Below, in pieces: positions 48,881 through 57,272 of a DNA stretch of 64,000 bases (its first letter is position 1; each line of letters begins with the position of its first letter). The notes below the pieces were generated by a model. That model saw only the letters and a program-made list of their open reading frames with translations, made no database searches and was not told the origin of the DNA. The stretch is from the NCBI GenBank assembly GCA_963730685.1, contig CAVSSP010000001.1, positions 1,054,001 to 1,118,000 on the forward strand, in the 5' to 3' direction. This DNA is from Bog-756 sp963730685. Its GTDB lineage: Bacteria; Actinomycetota; Acidimicrobiia; Acidimicrobiales; RAAP-2. A program made the translations under genes and the position numbers.

Positions 48881-50747
48881 TCAGGGGATCGTCCCCGCCA
48901 GGGACGGGAGGTGCACGGCTCCACCGGCCAGCACGTCCTCGATGAGCTTGTTGATCACGGTGGGCGTCACCGCCTTGGTGAAGAAGTAACCCTGGCAGAA
49001 GTCACAGCCCAAGGCGGCAAGAAGTTGATGCTGCTCGGTGGTCTCGACTCCCTCGGCCGTCACGGTCATGCCCAACAGGTGGGCCAACTGCACGACGGTG
49101 AACACGATGGCGTCGCTGGCGGTATCGCCGTCGAGGTCGGCCACGAATCCCCGGTCGATCTTGACGTTGTCGATGGGGAAGCGTCGGAGGTAGTTGAGAG
49201 ACGAGTGGCCGGTGCCGAAGTCGTCGAGGGCCAGATTGACACCGATCCGCTTGAGGTCGGCGAGGACCACGAGGGCGCGCTCGCTGTCCTGGAGGAAGAC
49301 CGACTCCGTCACCTCGAGGGTCAATAGATTCGGCTCGGTTCCTGAGCCCTCCAGGACGGCGTCGACCGACCGGGCGAACCCCGGGGACATGATCTGGGTG
49401 GCCGAGACATTGACCGACATGGTGATGACGGCGCTGTTCGCGGTCCTGCCACCGGCGCAGATCGGTGCAGGCCTCCTGCAGCACCCAGTTGCCGATCTCG
49501 CAGATGAGTCCGGATCGTTCGGCAATGGGGATCAGCACCGTCGGGAGGACGAGACCATTCGTCGGATGGGCCCAGCGGAGCAACGCCTCGACCCCGGTCA
49601 TCTGCCCGTCGTCGGTGCTCACGATGGGCTGATAGCGGGTGCGCAGCTCGCCGCGGTCGGTGGCTCCGTGCAGGTCGTGCTCCAGCCGGGTGCGCTCCCC
49701 GGCGAGCTGTTGCTCGCGGAGATCGATCACCTGGTGTCGGGCGCCACCGTCCCGCTTGGCCTGGTACATGGCGGCATCGGCTTCCTCGAGGATCTCCTCG
49801 GAGTACTGCTGGCCCCGGCCGATGAAGGCCACACCCACCGACGCGGTGATCTCCACCTCGGTGCCCGAGAGCGGGAAGGGTCGGTCGAATACCTCGAGGA
49901 GGCGTTCGGCGATGGGGTTGATGTCGGGAGGGTCGGAGAGTCCCTCGCAGATGATCACGAATTCGTCGCCGGAAAGCCGGGCCAAGGTGTCACCGGGGCG
50001 CAGCGCGGCGCTGAGACGTTTGGCCACGGCGATCAACAACTCATCCCCAACGCCGTGCCCGTAGAGATCGTTGACCAGTTTGAAGCGGTCGAGGTCGGCG
50101 AACAGCACTGCAGCCGTCTTGCCCGTCCTGCCTCCCCGCAGCAGGGTGTGGTCGAGCCGCTCGACCAGCAGCCTCCGGTTGGGGAGTCCGGTGAGGGGAT
50201 CACGCAGCGACGTCTCATGGGCCCGCTCCGATGACTCCCGCAACTCCGCCCTGGCCTGGGCGTTCAGGAGGTAGGCAGAGGCGACGTCGGCCAGTGTCTG
50301 GGCCGCCCTCGTCTTGGCCGCCGAGAGGGGGCCTGGCGCGTCGCAGTACAGGTCGAGGGCCCCGAGCCGCTCCTTGCCGTGCCGCAGTGGAAAGGTGAAC
50401 ACCGCCTTCAGTCCGGCATCGAGTGCCTTTGACGTGAACAGCGGAAAGCGCAGCTCGGTAGTGAGGTCGGGTACGGACACCGGCTCACCGGTCTGGTAGG
50501 CCGCCACACACGGCCCGTCGGCCATAGCGGTCTGGAGCTTCTCGTAGGTCAGCGCGTCGGCGTCGGAGGCGGCGACGTAGTGGGGAGCGCTGTCCGAGGA
50601 GATGAGGGTCACCCCGGCCGAGGTGACCGACAAGACGTCCACGATGCGCTTGACCAGGTGGTCGAGGATCCCCTGAATCGGGAAGTCGGTCAGCATGGTG
50701 CGGGCGAACTCGCTCAGTACGTCGGAGAGTTGTCGCTCGTTCGGCAT
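48881..50747 (-). pseudogene. GAF-GGDEF-EAL gene with one frameshift
   Basis: Starts at ATG 50747 (AAGGCGGG upstream), 'MPNERQLSDVLSEFARTMLTDFP'. It has a GAF domain, a GGDEF domain with 'LSGDEFVIICEG' (SGDEF, still plausibly active) and the start of an EAL domain ('GVEALLRWAHPTNGLVLPT'). The frame then slips by +1 near 49445-49449 (a GG in 'CAGGACC'). It continues in the next frame with 'ITMSVNVSATQIMSPGFARSV', 'ALDDFGTGHSSL' and 'AEGVETTEQHQL' to the stop at 48881. A repaired protein would have about 620 residues and all domains. It is paralogous to 45401-47295. The single frameshift may be an assembly error or real inactivation of the phosphodiesterase half. Confidence 0.75.
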
Positions 50748-50957
50748 CTGGACCCGCCTTCCACCCTGGCACTTCGGCCGCAGGGTCCGGGCGGTCTCTC
50801 GTTTGAACTTATTGTCTAGAATAGCACTTTCGTCAATGGCCGTCCTGGATCGACGCGTCGAGGAGGCACCACAGCCGGGCGCCGCCGTTCCTGGCCGGGT
50901 CGATCCGGCCGGTCTCCTGTCTGCACCGACGATCCCGGGGGTCGGCACCGCCCACGG

Positions 50958-50971
50958 GTGACGTTCGGCCC
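50958..50971 (+). promoter_or_regulatory. Weak DevR/DosR-like box upstream of the USP gene
   Basis: GTGACGTTCGGCCC resembles the GGGACCTTTGGCAC box found upstream of the alcohol dehydrogenase (10 of 14 positions). It lies 27 bp before the universal-stress-protein ATG. Suggestive only. Confidence 0.35.
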
Positions 50972-50998
50972 TGTTGTTGTGCCCTCCGGAAGTATCCA

Positions 50999-51964
50999 AT
51001 GGAGGTGACCGATCAATCCGGGAGCGTGATCCGAATGGTCCACACGGGGCACAGACGACCAGACGGCGTGTCGACGGTGGCAGAGCCGAGTCCTGCCGAG
51101 CGGGCGGGAATTCCGTACCAGACCATCGTGGTCGGTGTCGATGGGTCCGAGGCGTCGCGCCTGGCCGTGAACTGGGCGGCCGACGAGGCCAAGGTGCGCG
51201 GTGACGTACTCCGGATCGTCTATGCCGGGACCCGCGAGTCCGCCGAGGCGCCGGCCTGGTATTCGACTGCTCCGGCCGGGATGTCGACCGGTCGCGCCAT
51301 CGTCGACGATGCCTTCGGCCTGGTGTCCACCCGCCACACCTCGGTCGTCCTCGAGACCGAGATACCCGAACAGCCGGCCGCCCAGTCGCTCATCGAGGCC
51401 AGCGCCACGGCCGATCTCCTGGTGGTCGGGGCCAGGGGGCGCGGCGGGTTCAAGGAGCTCCTGCTCGGATCGGTCAGCCACCGGTGCCTCCAGCGCGCCC
51501 ACTGCCCGGTGGTGGTCGTCCGGGCGGAGTCCGAGGGGATCGGTGGGCTCGGGAGCGGGGGGAAGATCGTGGTCGGTGTCGACGGATCAGAGGGGTCGGA
51601 CCGGGCATTGGGCTGGGCCCTCGACGAGGGCCACCTCCGCAATTCGCCCGTCGAAGCGGTGTTCGCCTGCCTGATCGCGCCGATGACCGGGTTCACCAAT
51701 ACGTCGCTTCGAGGTTTCGAGTCGGTGGGGCGGCCCATCATCGACGCCGCCTCCCTCCACGCCAACCTGTGGCGACCGGGTGTCGACTTCAGGGTCGGTT
51801 CCCGCTTCGACGCCACCGTCCCCGCACTCCTGGCCTCGTGCGACGATGCCGGCCTTCTGGTGCTCGGGTCCGACGGTCAGAACGCCCATCGCCATCTGCT
51901 GCTCGGCTCGGTCGCCGATCAGTGTGCCCGGCACGCCCCTTGCCCGGTGGCCATCATCCGGTAA
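50999..51964 (+). CDS. Tandem universal stress protein (two UspA domains)
   Basis: A 321-residue protein with two UspA folds. Domain 1 (about 40-175) has 'IVVGVDGSEASRLAVNWAADEA' and the ATP-binding 'GARGRGGFKELLLGS'. Domain 2 (about 188-321) has 'IVVGVDGSEGSDRALGWALDE' and 'GSDGQNAHRHLLLGS'. Both keep the G-2X-G-9X-G(S/T) nucleotide motif, so ATP binding is likely. Tandem UspA proteins of this size are typical members of the mycobacterial DosR dormancy regulon, and a DevS/DevR-like pair is encoded just downstream. The start is uncertain: ATG 50999 is used, ATG 51035 or GTG 51068 are possible. Confidence 0.88.
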   Translation: MEVTDQSGSVIRMVHTGHRRPDGVSTVAEPSPAERAGIPYQTIVVGVDGSEASRLAVNWAADEAKVRGDVLRIVYAGTRESAEAPAWYSTAPAGMSTGRAIVDDAFGLVSTRHTSVVLETEIPEQPAAQSLIEASATADLLVVGARGRGGFKELLLGSVSHRCLQRAHCPVVVVRAESEGIGGLGSGGKIVVGVDGSEGSDRALGWALDEGHLRNSPVEAVFACLIAPMTGFTNTSLRGFESVGRPIIDAASLHANLWRPGVDFRVGSRFDATVPALLASCDDAGLLVLGSDGQNAHRHLLLGSVADQCARHAPCPVAIIR

Positions 51965-52016
51965 CTCGACCGTCGGCGTCCTCGCCAACAACCCGATGCC
52001 GATGCCCGTCGTCCGG

Positions 52017-53153
52017 CTATTGGGTGATCGGTACCCGCCACGTGAGCGATGTCCCGCCGTCGGCTGGACGCTCGACCTCCATCGCCCCGTGCAGCTTCTC
52101 CGCCCGACGGCGCATGTTGGCCAGGCCCAACCCACCGTGGCCCGATCCGCCGGCATCGAACCCCCGGCCGTTGTCGACGATCTGAAGTTGGCACACACCG
52201 GTGTGGACGATGACGGTGACCGACGCCGCACTGGCCCCGGCATGACGTCCGATGTTGGTGACCGCCTCGCGGATGGTGGCGATGAGGTGCTCGGTCACCA
52301 CCTCGGGCACGACCGAGTCCACCGGACCCTCGAAGGACACCCGGATGTCGAAGCCGACCATGGGTCCGAGCGAGCGGACCAACGTGAGGACCCCGGCCCG
52401 CAAACCGCGATCGGCGTTTTCCAGTCCCAGCTCGTAGATGCTGGATCGGACCTGTCGGATGGCGGTGCCGATGTCGGTGACCAGTGCGCCGAGCCGGTCC
52501 GCCATTCCGGCCGCTGCCGACTCCTTGGCCATGGCCTCGAGCGTGAGCCCGACGGCGTAGAGGTGTTGGACCACCGTGTCATGGAGGTCCCGCGCCATGC
52601 GGTCCCGGTCGTCGCTGACGGCCAGCTCCTGCACCCGTTGATGGAGCCGGGTGTTCTCGATGGCCATTCCGGCCGCCACCGCCAATGCCTCGACCAGCGA
52701 TTGATCTTCGTCGGTGAACTCGGCCGCACCGACCTTGTCGGTCAGGTAGAGGCTGCCGTAGATCTCGTTGCGCACCTTGATCGGCACGCCCAGGAACGAC
52801 TCCATGGGAGGGTGCCCGGCCGGAAAGCCGACGCTGTCGGGATGTGACCCCAGGTGGGCCAGGCGGATGGATCGGGGGTCCTCCATGAACAGTCCGAGCA
52901 CCCCGCGCCCCGTCGGCCGACGAGCGATCTCGTCCTCCTCGGCACCGGTGAGGCCGACGGCCAGGAAGTCGACGATGACGGTGCGCCCCCCGTCCAGGAT
53001 CCCGAGGGCGCCGTAGCGGGCGCCGGTCAGGAAGCGTGCCTCGTCGACGACATGGGACAGCAGCACCGGTAGCTCCAGGTCCGACTCGAGCAGGAGCGTC
53101 GCCTCGAGGACCCGTTTGAGCTTGACGGGATCCTCGATGGCATGGAAGGGCAT
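52017..53153 (-). CDS. GAF-HisKA_3 sensor histidine kinase, DevS-like
   Basis: A 378-residue cytosolic kinase. One GAF domain (about 20-170: 'FLTGARYGALGILDGGRTVIVDFLAVGLTGAEED') is like those of DevS/DosT, which hold heme and sense O2, NO or CO. Only one GAF is present instead of two, and heme binding cannot be read from sequence. The dimerisation/phosphoacceptor helix is 'RMARDLHDTVVQHLYAVGL' with the His in 'DLHD'. The ATPase domain has 'REAVTNIGRHAGA', 'IVDNGRGFD' and 'GGLGLANMRRRAEKL'. It is divergent from a NarL/DevR-type regulator, its evident partner. Confidence 0.88.
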   Translation of the reverse strand: MPFHAIEDPVKLKRVLEATLLLESDLELPVLLSHVVDEARFLTGARYGALGILDGGRTVIVDFLAVGLTGAEEDEIARRPTGRGVLGLFMEDPRSIRLAHLGSHPDSVGFPAGHPPMESFLGVPIKVRNEIYGSLYLTDKVGAAEFTDEDQSLVEALAVAAGMAIENTRLHQRVQELAVSDDRDRMARDLHDTVVQHLYAVGLTLEAMAKESAAAGMADRLGALVTDIGTAIRQVRSSIYELGLENADRGLRAGVLTLVRSLGPMVGFDIRVSFEGPVDSVVPEVVTEHLIATIREAVTNIGRHAGASAASVTVIVHTGVCQLQIVDNGRGFDAGGSGHGGLGLANMRRRAEKLHGAMEVERPADGGTSLTWRVPITQ

Positions 53154-53287
53154 CGTCCCTCAGCGTACCGGCGCGTCGCCCTGTCCGAGGCTGCTGCCTC
53201 CCTGGGAGCGCCTGTCTCGGGGTGGACATGGCGGGTGCCCGATCCACGGTGGTTGCTCCCGTCGGGTCCAGTTGGAAGGATGGGGGC

Positions 53288-53959
53288 GTGAGCCTCGATG
53301 TGTTTCTCCTGGATGACCACGAGGTTGTGAGGAACGGGCTCCGGGCGATGATGGAGGCGACGGACGATCTCGTCGTCGTCGGCGAGGCCGGAACCGCGGC
53401 CGAGGCACTGACCCAGATACCCCTGGCCAAGCCGCAGGTGGCCATCCTCGATGTACGCCTTCCCGATGGCAGCGGCGTGGAGGTCTGCCGGGAGATCCGG
53501 TCGAAGTCGCCCGAGATCGTCTGCATCATGCTCACGTCCTACGCCGACGACGAGGCGCTCTACGCTGCCATCCTGGCTGGCGCGGCGGGGTATGTGCTGA
53601 AGCAGGTCGGCGTCGGCGACCTGATCAGTGACATCCGGCGTGCCGGGGCCGGCGAGTCGCTGCTCGACCCCGCGGTGACCGAGCGGGTGCTCGAACGGCT
53701 CCGGGCCGGCCCTCGGGAGGACCCGCGCCTGGCCAGCCTCACGGCACAGGAGCGTCGCGTCCTCCAGCTGATCTCCGAGGGGGAGACAAACCGGCAGATC
53801 GCCGGAGAGCTCTTCCTGGCCGAAAAGACCGTCAAGAACTACGTGTCCAACGTCCTGGCCAAGCTCGGCATGGAGCGTCGCACCCAGGCGGCGAGCTATG
53901 CGGCCCGGTTGGACGAGCGGTCGAGTCAGGCATCCCGGGGTGACGCCACCGGCACGTGA
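53288..53959 (+). CDS. NarL/FixJ-family response regulator, DevR (DosR)-like
   Basis: A 223-residue two-domain regulator. The receiver has acidic pocket 'LLDDHEVVRNGL', phospho-acceptor Asp in 'AILDVRLPDGSGVE', 'MLTSYADDEAL' and Lys in 'YVLKQVG'. The LuxR-type HTH reads 'LTAQERRVLQLISEGETNRQIAGELFLAEKTVKNYVSNVLAKLGMERRTQAASYAARL', closely matching DevR/DosR, whose recognition helix includes 'EKTVKNYVS'. The GTG at 53288 ('SLDVFLLDDHE') matches the usual start; an ATG at 53222 would add 22 odd residues. It is divergent from the DevS-like kinase. DevR-like boxes occur upstream of the alcohol dehydrogenase. Confidence 0.9.
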   Translation: MSLDVFLLDDHEVVRNGLRAMMEATDDLVVVGEAGTAAEALTQIPLAKPQVAILDVRLPDGSGVEVCREIRSKSPEIVCIMLTSYADDEALYAAILAGAAGYVLKQVGVGDLISDIRRAGAGESLLDPAVTERVLERLRAGPREDPRLASLTAQERRVLQLISEGETNRQIAGELFLAEKTVKNYVSNVLAKLGMERRTQAASYAARLDERSSQASRGDATGT

Positions 53960-54079
53960 CCCTGGGACCGGTGTCGCCCGGAGACCGCCGAGTCGCCGGT
54001 GCACCGGTTCACCGATTCGCCGATTCGCCGGATGATCACCGTTTCCGGCGCGGTTCTTCCAAGGGGACGCCCCGAGCGT

Positions 54080-54364
54080 TCAGTGCGTGCTCCAGTTTGC
54101 CGCGCGCCGCAGCGGCCTCTCGAACCAGTCGACCTCGCAGTCGATGCCGAGATGGCGGGCCAGCCGGACGAGCGCGACGTCGTAGGCCAGCTCGTTCGTC
54201 ACCGCCAGGAGCTCCGGCTGTGACTCCTCGGTGGATGTCAGGCCGGCGTGGAGCCGGGTCCGGCATCTGACGAAGTCGGAGATGAATTCCCCGATGTCGG
54301 GCGCGCTGTCGGTATCGCCACGCTCATCGAGAGCGGAACCGAGGAGTTGGGTGTACATGGTCAT
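54080..54364 (-). CDS. Small hypothetical protein (94 aa)
   Basis: A small, soluble, mostly helical protein: 'MTMYTQLLGSALDERGDTDSAPDIGEFISDFVRCRTRLHAG' and 'AVTNELAYDVALVRLARHLGIDCEVDWFERPLRRA'. No signal peptide or membrane segment. Two Met codons at the start (54364 and 54358) are possible. It lies between the DevR-like gene and the alcohol dehydrogenase, pointing away from the DevR boxes at 54531-54618, so it could be on the divergent side of that promoter region. Family not recognised. Confidence 0.65.
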   Translation of the reverse strand: MTMYTQLLGSALDERGDTDSAPDIGEFISDFVRCRTRLHAGLTSTEESQPELLAVTNELAYDVALVRLARHLGIDCEVDWFERPLRRAANWSTH

Positions 54365-54530
54365 GACGGCTCAGCAGGCGGTGCTCCCCGCAGCTGGGCC
54401 GGCCGGGCCCACCGCCACGCGGAACCCATCGACTCGGCACTGCGCGCGGGGGTTCTGCATGATCCCTCCCTCGGTCCGGGACTCGGGTCTGATGCCGTTC
54501 CTCCATGGTGACGGCCACCGCGGTTCCGCG

Positions 54531-54546
54531 GTAAGTGCCAAAGGTC
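54531..54546 (-). promoter_or_regulatory. DevR/DosR-like box, left arm
   Basis: GTAAGTGCCAAAGGTC, the exact reverse complement of the right arm at 54603. The inner GTGCC-AAA-GGTC is itself a half-symmetric box. Centre-to-centre distance to the other arm is 72 bp. Confidence 0.6.
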
Positions 54547-54602
54547 ATGACTTGCAGGATCAGTGGTGGACGACCGCAGGTCGGCGCATGCCTTCAAGTG
54601 GG

Positions 54603-54618
54603 GACCTTTGGCACTTAC
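54603..54618 (+). promoter_or_regulatory. DevR/DosR-like box, right arm
   Basis: GACCTTTGGCACTTAC, preceded by GGG, so the site reads GGGGACCTTTGGCAC, close to mycobacterial DosR sites (GGGAC...GGCCC/GTCCC). It lies about 55-70 bp before the alcohol-dehydrogenase ATG, a normal activator position. Confidence 0.6.
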
Positions 54619-54671
54619 GGCGCGACGCCGGGTGGCGCAGGCTGGACGAACGCAACTGAAGGAGTCTCGAC

Positions 54672-55712
54672 ATGAAGGCACTCGTCTACCACGGGCCCGG
54701 AACCAAGGCTTGGGAAGAGGTCCCGGACCCGACCCTGCAGGCTGACACCGACATCATCGTGCGGGTGGATACGACGACGATCTGCGGATCGGACCTCCAC
54801 ATCCTGAAGGGGGACACACCGGAGGTGACCGACGGACGCATCCTGGGTCACGAAGCGGTGGGCACGGTGGAGACGGTGGGCACCGGCGTGAAGACCGTTT
54901 CTGTCGGTGACCGAGTGCTCGTCTCGTGCATCAGTGCCTGTGGTACGTGTGAGTACTGTCGACAAGGCCGCTACGGTCAGTGCCTCGGCGGCGGGGGATG
55001 GATCCTCGGCCACCTGATCGACGGCACACAGGCCGAGTACGTGCGGGTCCCCTTCGCCGACACCTCCACCTATCCCGTCCCGGTCGGGGCGAACGACGAA
55101 GAGATCCTCATGCTCGCCGACATCCTTCCCACCGCCTACGAGGTGGGGGTACTCAACGGGCACGTACAGCCGGGCGACTCCGTCGCCGTGGTCGGGGCGG
55201 GTCCGATCGGCCTGTCGGCCATCACCGGGGCCAAGCTCTTCTCGCCCGGCCAGGTGGTCGCCATCGATCTGGCCGACTCCAGGCTCGATATGGCCAAGCA
55301 GTTCGGAGCCGACCTGGCCATCAACAACGGACATCAGGACCCGGTGGCCATCATCCGCGAGATGACCGACGGGCTGGGCGTCGACGTGGCCATCGAGGCG
55401 GTCGGGATACCGTCGACCTTCGAACTATGCACCGAGCTGGTCCGCCCGGGTGGGCACGTGGCCAACATCGGCGTCCACGGAAAGCCGGCCACGCTCCATC
55501 TCGAGTCGTTGTGGACCCGTGACGTCACCATCACCACCGGGTTGGTCGACACCTACTCCACCCCGACGCTGCTCAAGCTCCTTACCAGCCGCCACATCAA
55601 CGCCAGCCGCTTCGTCACCCACCACTTCGGCCTCGACGACATGATGGAAGCCTTCGACGTGTTCGCCCGGGCGGCCGACACGGGTGCCGTCAAAGTGGTG
55701 CTCACCCGCTGA
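54672..55712 (+). CDS. Zinc-dependent alcohol dehydrogenase (MDR family)
   Basis: A 346-residue medium-chain dehydrogenase. Catalytic zinc ligands are Cys in 'TTICGSDLHI' and His-Glu in 'LGHEAVGTV'. The structural zinc lobe is present as a Cys cluster ('SCISACGTCEYCRQGRYGQC'). The NAD(P) Rossmann motif is 'VAVVGAGPIGLSAI'. The likely reaction is reversible oxidation of a short alcohol to aldehyde or ketone with NAD(H). GAAGGAG precedes the ATG. Two DevR-like boxes upstream suggest induction under low oxygen, when NAD+ regeneration through alcohol formation would help (inference). The SPFH gene follows after 14 bp. Confidence 0.9.
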   Translation: MKALVYHGPGTKAWEEVPDPTLQADTDIIVRVDTTTICGSDLHILKGDTPEVTDGRILGHEAVGTVETVGTGVKTVSVGDRVLVSCISACGTCEYCRQGRYGQCLGGGGWILGHLIDGTQAEYVRVPFADTSTYPVPVGANDEEILMLADILPTAYEVGVLNGHVQPGDSVAVVGAGPIGLSAITGAKLFSPGQVVAIDLADSRLDMAKQFGADLAINNGHQDPVAIIREMTDGLGVDVAIEAVGIPSTFELCTELVRPGGHVANIGVHGKPATLHLESLWTRDVTITTGLVDTYSTPTLLKLLTSRHINASRFVTHHFGLDDMMEAFDVFARAADTGAVKVVLTR

Positions 55713-55726
55713 GCGGGACTGCAGCC

Positions 55727-56572
55727 ATGAAGATCATCATCGTCGTCGCTGTCGTCATCGTGGTGCTGGTCGTCCTGGGCATGGCCACGGCGGCGAGGAT
55801 CGTCAAGCAGTACGAGGAAGGTGTCCTGTTCCGCCTCGGTCGGGTGCTCGGCACGCGGAAGCCCGGGTTCCGGATGATCGTCCCGTTCGTGGACAAGCTG
55901 CACCGCGTCTCACTCCGGATCGTCACCATGCCGATCCAGTCCCAGGGCATCATCACCCGCGACAACGTCAGCGTCGACGTATCGGCAGTGGCCTACTTCC
56001 GGGTCGTCGACGCCGTGAAGTCGGTGGTCGCCATCGAGAACGTCGACGCCGCCATCGACCAGATCGCCCAGACCACCCTCCGGAAAGTGGTGGGCCAGCA
56101 CACCCTGGACGAGACCCTGTCCGAGACGGACCGCATCAACCTCGACATCCGCGAGATCCTCGACCGGACCACTGCCGACTGGGGGATCGAGGTGACCCTG
56201 GTCGAGCTCAAGGACATCCAACTCCCCGAGACCATGAAACGGGCGATGGCCCGCCAGGCCGAGGCCGAACGGGAGAAGCGGGCCAAGATCATCAACGCCG
56301 AGGGTGAGTCGATGGCCGCTGCCGCACTGGGAGACGCCTCGGACGTGATGATGGCCCACCCGCTCGCCCTCCAGCTCCGAAACCTGCAGAGCTTGGTCGA
56401 GATCGGCGTGGACAAGAACACCACCGTGGTGTTCCCGGCCCCCCTGATGACGACCATCGCCGAGCTCGGGGCATTCCTCGCCCGCGAGACTGCCGCCTCG
56501 GATCCGGCGCCGGTGACGGCGGTGACCCCGTTGCACCCGTCGTTCTCGAACGGGAACAACAAGCCGAAATAG
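55727..56572 (+). CDS. SPFH/Band-7 (stomatin/slipin-type) membrane protein
   Basis: A 281-residue membrane-organising protein. One N-terminal membrane helix ('IIIVVAVVIVVLVVLGMATAA') leads into a complete SPFH domain: 'QYEEGVLFRLGRVLGTRKPGFRMIVPFVDKLHRVSLRI', 'GIITRDNVSVDVSAVAYFRV' and 'TTLRKVVGQHTLDETLSETDRIN'. A charged coiled-coil follows ('MARQAEAEREKRAKIINAEGE'). Slipins often pair with an NfeD protein, but none is adjacent. It begins 14 bp after the alcohol dehydrogenase and is probably co-transcribed, so it may share DevR-like control. A hairpin and a repeat array follow the stop. Confidence 0.9.
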   Translation: MKIIIVVAVVIVVLVVLGMATAARIVKQYEEGVLFRLGRVLGTRKPGFRMIVPFVDKLHRVSLRIVTMPIQSQGIITRDNVSVDVSAVAYFRVVDAVKSVVAIENVDAAIDQIAQTTLRKVVGQHTLDETLSETDRINLDIREILDRTTADWGIEVTLVELKDIQLPETMKRAMARQAEAEREKRAKIINAEGESMAAAALGDASDVMMAHPLALQLRNLQSLVEIGVDKNTTVVFPAPLMTTIAELGAFLARETAASDPAPVTAVTPLHPSFSNGNNKPK

Positions 56573-56588
56573 GCCCGGCCTGACCGGG

Positions 56589-56607
56589 GCCGGCTCCGAC
56601 AGAGCCG
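56589..56607. terminator. Hairpin after the SPFH gene
   Basis: CCGGCTC-CGACA-GAGCCGG, a 7-bp stem with a 5-base loop, starting 17 bp after the stop codon. Its loop and right arm are the first part of the repeat unit that follows. Confidence 0.6.
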
Positions 56608-56732
56608 GTATCCCGACAGAGCCGGTATCCCGACAGAGCCGGTATCCCGACAGAGCCGGTATCCCGACAGAGCCGGTATCCCGACAGAGCCGGTATCCCC
56701 GACAGAGCCGGTATCCCGACAGAGCCGGTATC
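56596..56732. repeat. Eight 17-bp tandem repeats (CCGACAGAGCCGGTATC)
   Basis: Eight identical copies: six contiguous (56596-56697), one extra C, then two more (56699-56732), followed by a broken CCGACGG. The repeat includes the right arm of the upstream terminator, so it probably grew by duplication of that hairpin half. A minisatellite, not a CRISPR array, because there are no spacers. Confidence 0.9.
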
Positions 56733-56772
56733 CCGACGGGTCCGGAGCACCCCGTCGATTGAATTCGACGGC

Positions 56773-56893
56773 TGTCGCACATGTGCTACGGCTCAGCTGG
56801 AAGAACCTGCAGGTGGTCGCTCCGGATGGTCCCGTTGACCCACTGATTGCGGGGGATCGTCCATTTGGCAGTTGTCGCACATGTGCTACAGCT
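56773..56893. promoter_or_regulatory. Duplicated palindromic element, 100 bp apart
   Basis: TGTCGCACATGTGCTAC occurs at 56773 and again at 56873. The core GCACATGTGC is a perfect palindrome, and symmetry extends to GTnGCACATGTGCnAC. Such paired sites 100 bp apart are consistent with operator pairs for one regulator. The second copy is about 140 bp before the small membrane-protein gene. Confidence 0.6.
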
Positions 56894-57031
56894 GGGCGGA
56901 AGCATCACGCCGGCGTCTACCTCGCCATCTCCAGCGCCCGGCACCAGGGCCCGGTCTGCACCCGGCACGTTTCGCGGCTGAACCTCCCGGGTACGGCTCT
57001 GGTCGTCCATCAACTGCGAAGGAGTCCCTGA

Positions 57032-57187
57032 ATGATCATCCTCGGCGTCGTCCTCATGCTGATCGGCTTCATCGCCAAGATCGCCATCTTGTGGTCGGTC
57101 GGAATCGTCGTGGCGGTGATCGGTCTCGTGCTCCTCCTGCTCGGTGCCGCCGGTCGGGAGATCGGTGGGAGAAGGCACTACTTCTAG
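57032..57187 (+). CDS. Small membrane protein, DUF6131-like (51 aa)
   Basis: A short gene found by translating from the ATG at 57032: 'MIILGVVLMLIGFIAKIAIL' followed by 'WSVGIVVAVIGLVLLLLGAAG' and the tail 'REIGGRRHYF'. Two hydrophobic helices and a conserved 'GGRRHY(F/W)' end are typical of the tiny actinobacterial DUF6131 proteins, whose function is unknown. AAGGAG lies eight to thirteen bases before the ATG. It is followed by a strong hairpin terminator. The duplicated palindrome upstream may control it. Confidence 0.82.
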   Translation: MIILGVVLMLIGFIAKIAILWSVGIVVAVIGLVLLLLGAAGREIGGRRHYF

Positions 57188-57226
57188 GAGGTCACCGCAC
57201 CGGACATCACCGACCAGGCCAACAAG

Positions 57227-57264
57227 GAGACCCGCGCCCGGGCAGCACGCAGGGCGCGGGCCTC
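57227..57264. terminator. Bidirectional stem-loop terminator
   Basis: CCCGCGCCC (57231-57239) pairs with GGGCGCGGG (57252-57260) around a 12-base loop. GAG/CTC pairs extend it beyond one mismatch. It lies between the small membrane gene and the convergent aldo/keto reductase. Confidence 0.75.
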
Positions 57265-57272
57265 TTGTCTGA

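Larger units (their letters stand above)
54365..54671. other. Divergent regulatory gap with DevR-like boxes
   Basis: A 307-bp gap. The half next to the small gene is GC-rich and featureless. The half next to the alcohol dehydrogenase holds a 16-bp perfect inverted repeat (54531-54546 and 54603-54618) whose arms both resemble DevR/DosR sites. Confidence 0.55.
56573..57031. other. Non-coding gap with terminator, repeat array and duplicated palindrome
   Basis: A 459-bp stretch with no gene. It contains, in order, a hairpin terminator, eight copies of a 17-bp repeat, and two copies of a 20-bp element with a GCACATGTGC core exactly 100 bp apart. The ribosome site of the small DUF6131-like gene ends the region. 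Confidence 0.7.

Noticed and set aside
56596..56732. Possible CRISPR array
   Set aside because: Eight 17-bp repeats are directly contiguous with no spacers and no cas genes, so it is a tandem repeat.
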